Assembly: GCF_032854445.1 (NCBI RefSeq)
Contig: NC_088300.1
Span: forward strand, 44,449,682 to 44,513,681
Direction of reading: 5' to 3'
DNA: 64,000 bases
DNA from: Liolophura sinensis
Taxonomy: Eukaryota; Mollusca; Polyplacophora; Chitonida; Chitonidae
Both the position numbers and the translations under genes were made by a program. The notes below the pieces were generated by a model that ran no database searches, was not told the origin of the DNA, and saw only the letters and a program-made list of their open reading frames with translations. Below, piece by piece: positions 48,160 to 59,930 of the stretch. Numbering within the stretch: the first letter of the stretch is position 1; every line of letters begins with the position of its first letter.

Positions 48160-48429
48160 AATGTCAGCTAAAGAGATATGTCGCCAATATTTGGCCACGA
48201 CAAATCCCATTAATATGTCGTCTACATTGTGCATGTCACACTGCCTGGAATTGCTACTGGTTCTCGTTAAATCGCAGCAGAATATTGACAAGGGGGATAT
48301 ATCGCCTACAAAGTTACATTTATATTGTGGCAAGGGGGATATATCGCCCTGCTTGCTGCTGTTACTGGGTCTGACCCCAAATCCCAGCAGAATGTCAGCC
48401 AAGGAGGGCATATCCCATACATATTGTGC
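48160..48429. repeat. Degenerate flank related to the 49-bp minisatellite
   Basis: Blocks resembling the minisatellite unit recur here: CATCAGAATGTCAGCTAAAG, AATCGCAGCAGAATATTGAC and AATCCCAGCAGAATGTCAGCC. They alternate with a second motif (AAGGGGGATATATCGCC at about 48290 and 48332; AAGGAGGGCATATCCC at about 48400). This looks like an older, longer-period array from which the 49-bp unit was amplified. It may extend left to about 48100. Confidence 0.65.
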
Positions 48430-49062
48430 CACGATGGTTGCTGCTGGCTCATACCTCAAATCACAACAGAATGTCAGCCACGATGGTTGCTGCTGGCTCA
48501 CAGCTCAAATCACAACAGAATGTCAGCCACGATGGTTGCTAATGGCTCATACCTCAAATCACAACAGAATGTAAGCCACGATGGTTGCTCCTGGCTCATA
48601 CCTCAAATCACAACAGAATGTCAGCCACGATGGTTGCTTTTGGCTCATACCTCAAATCACAACAGAATGTCAGCCACGATGGTTGCTGCTGGCTCATACC
48701 TCAAATCAAAACAGAATGTAAGCCACGATGGTTGCTCCTGGCTCATACCTCAAATCACAACAGAATGTCAGCCACGATGGTTGCTGCTGGCTCATACCTC
48801 AAATCACAACAGAATGTCAGCCACGATGGTTGCTGATGGCTCATACCTCAAATCACAACAGAATGTCAGCCACGATGGTTGCTGCTGGCTCATACCTCAA
48901 ATCAAAACAGAATGTAAGCCACGATGGTTGCTCCTGGCTCATACCTCAAATCACAACAGAATGTCAGCCACGATGGTTGCTGCTGGCTCATACCTCAAAT
49001 CACAACAGAATGTCAGCCACGATGGTTGCTGATGGCTCATACCTCAAATCACAACAGAATAT
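48430..49062. repeat. 49-bp minisatellite, 13 units, with 196-bp higher-order period
   Basis: Units start at 48430 and every 49 bp to 49018, each beginning CACGATGGTTGCT and containing CATACCTCAAATCACAACAG. Variant order (CTCCTGG, CTGCTGG, CTGATGG, and the AAAACAGAATGTAAGC variant) repeats exactly over units 6-9 (48675-48870) and 10-13 (48871-49062), a four-unit period. Because 49 is not a multiple of three and most units lack stops, long open frames appear in all three forward frames (for example 48325-49032, 235 codons). They cycle through the same unit and are not evidence of a gene. Confidence 0.97.
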
Positions 49063-52000
49063 CGGTTAATCGAGAATGTGTTGAATACATCATGTCACAC
49101 TGCTGTCTCTTTTGTTACTGGACACGTCGTGCAGAAATATCGATTATGTAAGGTATCTCTTGCATCTGCAACATTATCGATATTTTCACCATATCGATTC
49201 GACAAAGTACCTCTTGCTTTTATAGTGAACCGACAATGCTGAGATGTTGCAACTGTTGCTACAAAAAAAATAGCGACACAGTTTATGCCTTAACTGCTAC
49301 ATGCAGGTATTATTAAGCACATAATTGCATAGGAAATTTTTATACGTGTGATACTTTTTCATGTTTCATGTGAAAGGATATTTTCCATTTCCAATGCAAT
49401 TTTTGTCCTTCAGATGAGTTTCACTGTAACTTGTGTAATCAATTTTTTTGGGTCTTTTGCCTATCAGAACAACGACAAGAAATGTATTTTAGCTTGTGTT
49501 GATGTTGGGATATTAAGTCATGTATCTGTAGAATCTTAATCATAAATCCGCTGCTTATCGTTCTATCCGTGTGCAAGTGAGTATAGAGTAGACCCAAGCA
49601 TATCCCTTTCGCAGCATAGGTTCACTTACATGTACCAACTGGGAGAGTGAATGATAGCCGTGGACAGACAGCCACAGAAGTAATTCCCAGTCCATGCCTT
49701 TGTGTCCTGATCAATGCGGAATGCATCATTAACATATCACATGGCATGTGTTTAGGGACGTCTGATGAATGTCACTGAACATAACAAATGATGTATTGGC
49801 GTGTGCGTTTGATTGCTTGATTTACTGCAAGAGCTGCACTGACATTACGCGATATCGTGTCAAGTCAATCTTGCTCTGGGGATACCCGGTTAGAGTGGAG
49901 CTGTAACGTAAATAGATATGTGACTGTCAGGGTACAAGTGGTATAAGCCATCGTGCTAACGCTATTAGCCTCATGTCTTCTGTCGGGCAGATTATTAAAA
50001 AAAATAGCGTACACCTATAATATGCAGTGATATAAAGTGTAATTTTGTGTTCATCATAGACGGCATTAATAAAGCTGTGTGGATGTGGAGCGGTAAATCA
50101 GACAGGCGCCGGAAAGACACAGAGGATATACATGTAGCACCATGGGCGAACATTAGTTAATAGTTTCAAAACATACAAATATTTCTTTTCATTTTGCTTA
50201 TGGCCCTTCTTCGAATCGGGTTATCACTGGATCGGTTGAGCCGGTTAACTAAAAAAATGTTGTAAAATTCAATGGTTTTTTCCAGACATCAGCAAACCCC
50301 ACTTCCGAACATATAACTGAAAACGTATTGAATTTAGCGTGAAACCTCAATTCAACAAATATAGAAGACTCGTCGATTCATCTAGTGTGTTACATCTGGA
50401 GTATAACTGTGAACTCATCGATATACGTATAGGTGGTTCCTATTAGGCATGTGATAGAAGCACTGCGGTCGCTTGCATAAAGAGATTGTCAGTCAAGTTG
50501 GTTGTAAATTACCGAAATCACCATCATGGACCATAACGTACAATCGACGCCCTTTTGCACGAAGGGATTGTAAGCTAGGATAGTCCTGACATAAAATCAA
50601 AAACTATGCTCAACTCGACCCCGTTGGAAATATTTATAATCGGCCAAAATTAAAGTTTAGCACTATGTCTTGCCTTTGATAGACTGTTAGTTAGTAAATT
50701 TCGATTCGGCTTGCAAAGATGTGCGATTTAATTGTCTAGGGAGAGGCTACCAGGATTTTTTTCACATATTGCTGTTAGCTGCTGATTCATTTTTAAAATG
50801 AAGACAGGAAAAATTACATCTTCCGTTCAACACTACAATGTATGTACGTCAAATTTGGCGTGCTATTGCGATCGTAACTCTGAAAAGCTACAATCACCTT
50901 ACAAATAATTGTAAAATCTTCTAGAATTGTAGCTCTATTTGCAAGGAGGCCATGGTAATTATTTTTGCGTTATACGTTATCCTTGTTTCTTTACTCTTGG
51001 TATTGGTGTAGAAGGTTTAAAGTGCATTGCGCAATATTTTGTTGCATGTGGCTGAAAAAAGGAAAAACTTTTATGTATGTGAATTTGAAAGTATTTCACT
51101 GAACATAATTTTTTTCAAACTTTATTTGGTGTTGTTATTGTACCGTAATGAACAAACACACGAGCTTGCACAAAAACTGCTTTTTTTGTGCTAATGGTTT
51201 GAGGTATGGCTGATTTTGTTTTGTTTCCGTGGACAAACGGTAATACTTGTATTCGAGTCGTGAACAAAGTCTGATTGACTGGCACTATTTCCTAAAGAAA
51301 CACTATACCAAACAAATGATTACAATAATTTGTGCGGCGATGGGAAGAAAAGGTGTTAGGACATCCATTTGACCAGATAGAAGAATATGGGGGGCTGAAG
51401 TCTATTCCTCACCACATAGAGGTATATTGGTGTCTCCGATGAGAAGCTAAGCAGCCATGATTATGGCGTATCCAAATTTTTCACAATTTACTGGTCAAAG
51501 TACTCGGAATACGCTGAATAGGCCTTTGTATGTATATCAATACGTACCGAAGATTATACAATATCTAATGCCACAGTAAACAGATTGATAAATAGGCTGA
51601 AAGAAGAATAAATAAGAAATCGAGAGCTAATTGTCGATCTCTTTTATAGGAGGATGAATAGCTTGAGTAATGGTGGACATAAAGATCAGATACAAAGATG
51701 TACGAAGGTCTTACGCAGAGATATGTATCAGATCAAAATCTGTACCCGGCATTTGAGGTAAAATGTAACTTTAATATCGCAGTTTATTGTGTAATAATGG
51801 CATTATGGAGTCATCCATTGCCGTCGACTAACCTCCTGGGTTAACTCTTTAGTCAAACCAACAAAAGTTGGGTTCGAGGCCCCAGCTTTAATGGTGAAGG
51901 TCTATCCGACAGCAGAGAGAACGCTTTAGCTTATTGAGTCAATCAGGGATGGGGGAAAAAAATCCACCCATTCACACATTCAAATTCTGCGAAATAGGTT

Positions 52001-52738
52001 AACTACAACAGTTTTCTATATGTGTCTTGTGTCATACAATTCTGGCGTACGTCGCATTCAATTTCTCTCTGCATCAAAGATCCAATGATTTCCGCATTAG
52101 TAGATAATGACTTCCAAGAGCCTGCTATAAGTATTCATATCTCCGTCTTTCAATCTCTGACCAAGAAAGGGATTGAGGCAAGCTATCTCGGGCTATAACA
52201 TTACATTTCACTGACCTGGCAAAGTGAAATCTGTATGGCACAATAACTCTTCTCGTATATAGGTGGTTCTTTGATCTATTGGGCAGCAGACTGTGTGCGT
52301 AGGGGCATATGACAGTGTTACTCAAAGGCGAATCCTCGTCAAAGAGCTAACCCTGGTAGCTTAAATTATGCATGAAGCCAAGTGCTCTGTACACCTATTT
52401 TAGTATTTGCACTCTGGTTTGTTGAGTGTGTAAGTACAATTGTTAAAGTTTGTACGTAGTCATTGACACGCGCCAATGAGCCTGGTCCACTCACACATGG
52501 TTAGATGTGTTGGATGCGTGGGAAAGATGAACAGTAGGCACATTACAGCTATCCATCACAAATTTGAGCTACCGTACCAGTTCAAAGCAAATTTCTAACC
52601 GACCACATTGTCTTTTTCAACCGTCATTTATTCTTTCCAGGTATTTAAAGGCAAAGAATGAACTAAAATACAAGTATTTATTACATGAAATACCGCTAAA
52701 CATTTTCCAGGATTTTTTTTTTTTTAGAAATTTTTCAA
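49063..52738. other. 3.7 kb noncoding stretch, nothing recognised
   Basis: AT-rich, with frames no longer than 66 codons outside the array edge. A poly-T run lies at about 52713-52725. No SINE or other shared repeat was found. Confidence 0.5.
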
Positions 52739-53016
52739 GGGACTAAAATGGACGTAAAACATTTGATTCTATGGTGGTCTGTTTCGATCCAGAGTGTATC
52801 AGTGACGTCACAGCAATATTTGTAACTTGAAATAGTTCGTTTCAAGGTCCACTTGTGGGATGCTTTCATAGTTCTAAATGAAGATACAGTTAGAATGATG
52901 AAATATAACAATCCATGTGTGAAGTAGCAGAAAGATGAACAGACATCACTAGTCCCAATATGGCCAGAAAGGACCACAGTAAAATGCAAAGTTTTAAATG
53001 CATTTTACTAGGTAAA
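52739..53016 (+). repeat. Unnamed dispersed repeat F, copy 2
   Basis: Second copy of the repeat at 46199-46450, same orientation: GGGACTAAAATGG start, TATCAGTGACGTCACAGC, GAAATAGTTCGTTTCAAGG, GGATGCTTTCATAG, AAAGGACCACAGTAAAATGC and AAATGCATTTTACTAGG end. It carries an extra block of about 30 bp near the start relative to copy 1. Confidence 0.75.
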
Positions 53017-55719
53017 AAAAATAAATCAAACTATTCTCTTAGACAATGTTTAACTTCATGCTAGTGTGTTCTTTGTCTTTAAGGTTGTTTAAATCATTGG
53101 TGATTTTGGTAAATGTTCAGAAGATTAGCAATGCAAAGTGATATTGTATCGTATACATGTTATGTTAAATTAATTTGAAGCACATGCTTAAAACGACGGT
53201 AAAGGATGCTAAAGCACGTGAGAATATTTCTTGAAAATTTTAGTCTATAGGTGAGAATAAATAACAAATACGCGTAGGACGTTCGCGACGTGTTCGTGAT
53301 TATCCTCAAAATACGTCAGTACCGCGAAGCCGCTTACCAGACTTATGAACGTGACTCTGGTTAAGGTGCATTGCGAAAATTTGCATTTAAGCTTATCAGT
53401 GTATAAGTTTTTCATACATTTCAATTACTACAAATAAATGTTCGTATATCGTTTACATCATCAGATGCCTACGTGTTCTTGATGAACCATATTTCTAATT
53501 AAAGGCGCTAAATATGGTTAGATCTGGCCCATTTAAATATAGGATCTGCCGGAGCTTTATATTCTTTTTATTTTTTTTTTCGTCACAGCATAATATGGTG
53601 GGCGGAAGGATTTGGAGTGTAATTACATACCAGGCTTAAAGAGCGAATCCGGTGCTGTTGCATAATTGATGATAACAACATATGGATAACGCACTGTGTT
53701 GCAGAATGCAATATCACAAAGAAGTTCATAATCTGCTTATGTTGGATACCCCAATTTGAAACACTGTGATTATGGTTTTGCTTAATAAATGGGTACGGTG
53801 ATGGTGAGATAATGGTCTTGTTGACCTGATTTTGTCATCTTGTAGCTGAATCATGTGGGCCCTTTGAAGACTTTTTATGTACACTTTCACCATTTGCTTT
53901 TTTACTTGGCTAATCAAATTTTAGTATTTCTTAATAATGAGTTTCCGGGGTTTTAACACCATACGTGGCTGCAGGATAAGCCAGTCCAAGCGTCACGCAG
54001 CTGATACGCACGTAGGTGCTTTTTTGAGGTTTGGTAACTCAAGTGGATGGTACCTACGGTACCATAACATGTGGCATCACACTCATGTGCCGCAAAGCAC
54101 GCCTTGTCGAATTGATTAAATTACCGTAAGATTTGTTGCCGGAGAGGGTATCTAAGCTAAATCCGGAATAGTTTATATGACAAGCTTTGTCACGCGCAAC
54201 ATGCCAACATGCCAGTTGTCGAATTAACAGGCCACATGTGAGATTGGACGTGAAGGTTATTTGACTTGTGACCGTATTCCTTCCCCACGCTCTAGGTATT
54301 ACTGAGAACAAGTACAGAGCTCAGGTCAAGAACAACCGAACCTTGTTCAACTTGTTGAATTTGAACTCACAGAGTACACTGCGTCAAAAGTTTTGTATTA
54401 AATGTAGAGTGGACAAGAGGAGAAACAGCTCTGAGATCAACACAAAACCTTTCTGTAACCGTTACAACGTTACACAGCTCACTTCATGAGCAAAGAGAAA
54501 GATAGCACCATCTGTAATAAGCTTTTTCCTGGAAGATAGGTGGTGTGGTTTGTTCCTCTTGTTTACTGTTTACACTCGAGGACAGAGCAGGGAACAGAAC
54601 TGAAGATAATGTGGATCTCAAACGTTAGAAACTACTGGCCAAACTTGCAACAGCGATCTGCCAGGTTATATTAGATGGTTTGCTCTGCCGTTTCATTATT
54701 CCGCACGAAGACTGGTTCCGCAATACAGCTGATAGACGTATTTCCGCTGATGGATGCATCAGTGAATGCAGCGACGAACAACGTTCAACACAGGCCTTTG
54801 ATTTCAAGCTGATAACACTTCAATATTGAGACTATTACTTTTCTATATTAGGATTTCCAAATGTGGTACATTTTTCTCCAAATTACATGACAAAACACTA
54901 TTTCTTTGCCTTCGTCAATAATGGTGCGCATGAGCAACAATCTTTGCTACAACAACAAGAATTTGTGAAGCACTTCATTTCCATTGACTTGATATTATCT
55001 GCCTCTGAGTGCCCTCTTACAATTGCCAGTGTGGTGCATCATTAATTAGAGTGAAAAAGCATATTGGCATTAAAGCTTATAGTTGTGACAGTAATGATGG
55101 GCCACTGACATACTGTGTTCGAAAGCATTCATCAATATACACAGCAGGTCTTTTAAAGTGCATCTACTTCACCCGCGAAACGAAAAATAACCAGTGCATG
55201 GAGGAGGTTTGCTCGCTTATTTTCCTGTGCGTTTTTTTTTTCCTGTCTTGGTGTTTTGCTGGCAAGTGAGATCAGCTTAGGACGGTATCTGATGCAGAAC
55301 ATACTAACCTGCAGGAGGCCAGTACACGCGTGATTGACATCGCCTTAATCAATGTGTCAGAGCCGTGCTTGTCGATTTCACGGTTGCACCGAGTGCATGA
55401 CTGTGGAAGACACCTCCTACAGTTATCATTGCTTTAGCCATTTGAAATCTCAAACTCTTTTCCACTTGTTTGCTTAACAGTTTTGATTGATTTTTGGTCA
55501 GTTTCTCCGACTCCCGTATTTTTCGAGCAAAGATGTAACTCTAGGTCCGTTTTTGTTTATTTACGACTTTAAGGAGAGATTTTCTAAGGAGCTAGTCGTT
55601 TTGACAAACACAGGCTTTCTTCGCAAAAGCTAGGGATAATGATCTGCCTTCGATGAGCAAAGTGAATTACTCAAGCCTCTTATTGATCAGCGAAAAACGG
55701 ATCAGAGGACGGCTGGGTT
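53017..55719. other. 2.7 kb noncoding stretch
   Basis: Frames of 60-86 codons without recognised domains. A small perfect hairpin ATGGTACC-TAC-GGTACCAT lies at 54047-54065. Nothing else stands out. Confidence 0.45.
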
Positions 55720-55942
55720 GTTGTCAGCTTCAGAAATACCACTTGGACTAGGTCAGCAACTGTCAGCGTAAGGTTTTCTCCGCGGTACGGCCCTAACGAT
55801 CGTTTTCTGCCGCACGCCCGAACCGACTCCGGTTTGCCCTCGCAGGGTGTCAGTTGCCTTCTCTTCCTCTCTTGCGCTACATCTCTTTTCCTATTTCACC
55901 GGATTACCCGATCATAGCAGCGGCAGTCCAGCGGAGGAAAAG
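55720..55942 (+). promoter_or_regulatory. Candidate CpG-rich promoter and noncoding first exon
   Basis: This stretch is visibly richer in CpG and GC than its surroundings (GTTTTCTCCGCGGTACGG, CTGCCGCACGCCCGAACC). It contains pyrimidine-rich TCTCTTCCTCTCTTGCGC and TTTTCCTATTTCACC, plausible initiator context. It ends GGAGGAAAAG, then GTAAGG at 55943-55948, a near-consensus splice donor. This pattern fits a TATA-less promoter with a 5' UTR exon on the + strand and an intron running rightward. No downstream coding exon was found in the window, so the gene, if real, lies mostly outside. Inference only. Confidence 0.35.
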
Positions 55943-57366
55943 GTAAGGCTGTATCTATAGAGAGTTCCCGTACATGTTTTGCTGCTGTGTCTGATCTTTT
56001 TTATCGCTAGTAGATGTTTTTGACGTACAGAAGTTTGTTTCGTACGTTGTAAAATCTACGAAACAAGTGGAATACCATCAAAGTGTTCGTTTCGGGTCTA
56101 CCGTGTAACGGCGTAACGAAAGATCCGGGAATAATGCTCTGAGTAAATGTGTTACGATTTATACATCTCGAAGTGGCTAAACATTGGCAACGCTATTTAA
56201 TTTGACTAATTCAAGTCAGTATTTGAACATTCAGTCGTTGAGGCGAGAACGATGTGAATGAGCAAAACGACACTAATTAGTCCGCTTGAAGACTAACTGT
56301 AACGCGTAGCAATGTATCTGTCAACCTGTGGGTTGGCGTGACTAAGAAAAAGCCGAAGATTAGCATCTGCTTAAGGAGGGGAGATCAATATGCCCGTGCT
56401 ACCCTACGTCCAAAGGGACCAGCTAAGAAGTTGTCATCTCCGGTCGGGGCATGTTTTAAGAGTGCTCTGGTTGCTGAAGCACCGTATTGAAGCCGTATTT
56501 TGTAGGAATCCGCGCTCACTTCCGCCATCCATACGTAGCTGACACAGTTTGGACACCAACGGCAGCCATAGCATGGTCGATGGGAATTTAAAAAAAAAAA
56601 GCAGAGTGACCGCCTGGTGTCATTAGTCGCAAAACTGAAATAGACGTCTTAAAATTATTAGTAACTGAAGAATTTATCATCCACTGCTTGTATAAGATTA
56701 GTGGTGTTTGCTTATCATTTGAACGGAGTTGTTCAAATCTCATACTGTTGTTAAAGGATTTTGTGTAATTTTCTAACATGCACTCTGTCCACCGTATTGA
56801 TCACCTATTGTTGGAAGGGCTTAATCCGGTTTACGACGTTTTGTGTCCTAATTTGACCTTTACACGTTCCGCATTTACTGCTGTGAATTTCTGACGTTAC
56901 TTGTGGTATACGACGCTATTATCGCTTAGGGAATTTAATTAAACTGATCGCCTTAAATTGAAAAATATCCCCAGTGCAATTTATACCCTAACTACACGCA
57001 AGTTTTAAATTACCATTACTCGTAGTCGAGTTAAGTGCCTGTCCAGCTTTCTGCCGTCAATTGAACCCGCTTGCAAGGAGCACCTCGAGATGAAACATGC
57101 CCGGTAATTTATAATGTATGAGCTTTTTCCGTGTGTTCCTCGTGTCCCCTCGTTGTTCTCAAGACAGCTTCACCTGGGGTGGCCTGAAACACTCACAGGA
57201 AATGCCCCAGACCTGCCGTCGTTAAACGAAATCTGTTTCCAATCAATATATTTATTTACTCGAACATATACAGATAAGATTGCATTTTATCAAAGTAAAA
57301 TCGTGGTGTTCATGCATTTGAGCATCATGTGTCAGGTCGGGAACCAGCTAATATCCAATTCCAAAT
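55943..57366. other. Noncoding stretch, possible first intron
   Basis: If the splice donor at 55943 is used, this would be the start of an intron. An A11 run lies near 56590. Short frames (56588-56779, 57114-57368) have no recognised domains. Confidence 0.4.
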
Positions 57367-57780
57367 AATGCTATGTGTCAAGCTAGGCGCATGATACATA
57401 TCATATCGTTAGATACCATGCTGATAGTATTATGTTTCAAACTGAACTTCCACACGTCACATTACATTTCATATCTAAATCTTTTTTCCAGCGATCTTAT
57501 CTAAATATATGGTATCTGAAAATGTTCTATTACATTATAAACGTGAAATGATGCTCTGTACCAAGCTAGACACCTCATTTACCCTTTATCTCGTTTTAGG
57601 CCCTAGATAATATCTTCACTCGGTGATGTTTCAAGCTGAAATCAACTAATGTTTTATGCAAAAGTAAACTAAATATACCCTTTGTCAACTTTGGCCCCAG
57701 AAAACATCATATTACTATCAACACAAGAAGTGATTCTGTATGTCACGATTGGAACCATATGTATTCTAAGTCAAGGTGAG
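57367..57780. repeat. Degenerate tandem repeat, about 181 bp
   Basis: Similar landmarks recur at about 57368 (ATGCTATGTGTCAAGCTAGG), 57550 (ATGCTCTGTACCAAGCTAGA) and 57731 (ATTCTGTATGTCACGATTGG), spaced 182 and 181 bp. A second block, ATGTTTCAAACTGAAC / ATGTTTCAAGCTGAAA, recurs within units 1 and 2. Badly decayed, so unit count and edges are approximate. Confidence 0.5.
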
Positions 57781-59221
57781 CACTAGAGAATATTTTCAAC
57801 TAAAATAGCAAAACTGGTTTATGGCAAGCGATACGCTATATACATCGTAATTAAGTTAGACGCGGAACGAAATCCGATCTGAAGATGGCCATCGTGTAAA
57901 GTCATTGTCATAGCTTACCACTCAAACCCCAAAACCAATGCTAGCACAAGGTCTGTCCTCGTTGTATGGAGAAGCGAGCCAAATTTGTCTCAAGGCAAAA
58001 TTGCTTTCCAATCTTTGGCTGACAGCATAGGATTCAAATACATACGTACTCTCTTTGCTCCGCTTGAGTGAACACACATGCCTTTGTACAGTGCCAATAA
58101 TTAAATTTAGTCCAGACTTATCTTTCCGGTCATGCAGCCAATCTGTGATGGGTCCAGTCTACGCGTGGAAACAGACAATCGTGTACCAGTCGTGTGCCAT
58201 AATGGACATTTCCAGATTAGTAATAGCAAGGTCAATTTGGCAAAACATAAACCACCAAATAACTAAGGAAGTAAATAAAGTAAGAAATTAGGACGAAATC
58301 ATGCAATGAAAAAATCACTGATACATGGGAATGTTGTAAGAGAACGACTTAAATTACTATCCAGACAGGGTACCATGTTAAGTCTTTAGCTATCGTTAAT
58401 TTCCTTAAATTTAGAGGATACATTTTGCCTGCATATTTCTAAACCAGAAACTCGATTCTGTAGTCAGGCTTGGACATTAGCATGCTCTCACACTTCCGGG
58501 TTGGCAGTGATGTGAATATATAAACTATTCGCCTTTCAGATAGGATATTGTCTGGAGAAGTATATATACATAGTTTCATCTTCTGGAGGAATCACCCGCA
58601 CGTGACCCAGAGCCAGGTAGCCTTCCTGGTATGTATATGTAAGCGAGGGACGCTCTTGATCGCACGACCTCTGTGGCATAGGGCAATTGATCTCAAATGC
58701 CGCCAGAGATTTACTTGACGAATAAATCCTCTAAAATTGAACGAAAAAGAGGCAATCCTTCGTTCTTTACCCATTAAGGGATTTTCCACGTTTTAAAGAA
58801 TCCCGTCATGTACAATGTGGAGCCATTCCCTCAGAAAGTAATTGGGGCCCAAGCTGTGTAATCATTTGTTTAAATTGTGTCTGTCCTATGGCGTTCTGTG
58901 GACAAACTTGTGACGTATTACACATGTATTCAAAATGCTGTTACGCGTGTACTTCAACGGGAAACCGTTCCTTAGTTAAATGTTATTAATTCATAATGGT
59001 TTTATTATTTTTTATTAACCATACCTATGCCTTATGCTCTTCCATTATACTCTTGTGTTAATTTCACCATAAGAATCAATGTCAATGGCCTTGTAAAATG
59101 AAAAAAACTTCGTTGCACGTATATTTACTATACATTTTTGTTGAAATATTTCTGAGAGAAAGAATCTTTCTATCTATGATTCGTTCTTCACTGCAATATC
59201 CAGGCATTGAAAGTGGAATTT
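57781..59221. other. Noncoding stretch, nothing recognised
   Basis: Frames of 65-78 codons only (58055-58291, 58592-58789, start of 59098-59301). No recognised domain or repeat. Confidence 0.45.
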
Positions 59222-59330
59222 TTTTCTTTATTTATTTATTTATTTTATTCGAGTTTTACGCTGTACTCAAGAATATTTCACTGCGGCCAGGATTGTGGTA
59301 GGAGGATAGCGGACAGATCCCTAGGGAAGG
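59222..59330 (-). repeat. SINE family A, tail and partial core
   Basis: TTTATTTATTTATTTATTTT tail (reversed), GAGTTTTACGCTGTACTC, AAGAATATTTCACTGCGGCC (short deletion), GTGGTAGGAGGATAGCGG and CAGATCCCTAGGGAAGG. A possible worn duplication of GGCATTGAA / GGCATGAA flanks it. Confidence 0.82.
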
Positions 59331-59774
59331 CATGAACTGAATGTCATTACTATGACGGTGGGTATGCAATGTGTGTATACACGAGTAATGTTACACCCAT
59401 TCTGTGACATAATACACATTTCTGTGTAATTTAATACAATTTGCCGTGTTTTGTAATAAAAACAATCCTTATTTTGTGTGAAGTAATAACTATTTTTCAA
59501 ACGGATAGTAAGCTATAACAAATATTATCGTCGTGTTATGTAAGTATAGGTTCTATTATATGCTGTCTTTCAGAGATCTTTGGGTCTCAAAGTTTTTTTG
59601 AGTCTAGGCAGCGCCGGGTGTAAACACTAGAACTTTGGTAGGCTGCTTTCGTGTATGTATTTTGTCATTGACAACTTATAGGCTAGCACGGTACATGTTT
59701 TGGATACTGAACTCATTTATTCGCGTAGACCATTCCTTACATTTCCCATTAGCATTCAAAATCAGATTTTCTTT
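59331..59774. other. Noncoding stretch, nothing recognised
   Basis: AT-rich. A 60-codon frame at 59635-59817 has no recognised features. Confidence 0.45.
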
Positions 59775-59930
59775 GAATGATTCCGTACCTTATTTTGTAC
59801 TTTATGTACTTTCTTAGTTCCTTAACTGTTTATGTTAAACATCGCCTTTGGAAATTGACATTGCAATTACTGACCCGGTCGATTTCGCTAGACTCCTGAT
59901 ATTCGAATGTCTGTTTCGACGCAGAGATTA
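59775..59930 (+). repeat. Unnamed dispersed repeat E, copy 2
   Basis: Same orientation as 32169-32308. Shared blocks are TGATTCCGT, TGTACTTTATGTACTTTC, TTAGTTC, and at the right CGAATGTCTGTTTCGACG then AGATTA. The middle (about 70-80 bp) is much less similar. Confidence 0.7.

Noticed and set aside
48325-49032. 235-codon open frame with a repeated 49-residue pattern, looking like a repeat protein
   Set aside because: It is the 49-bp minisatellite read through three frames in turn. Parallel open frames exist in the other phases, and there are no exon signals.
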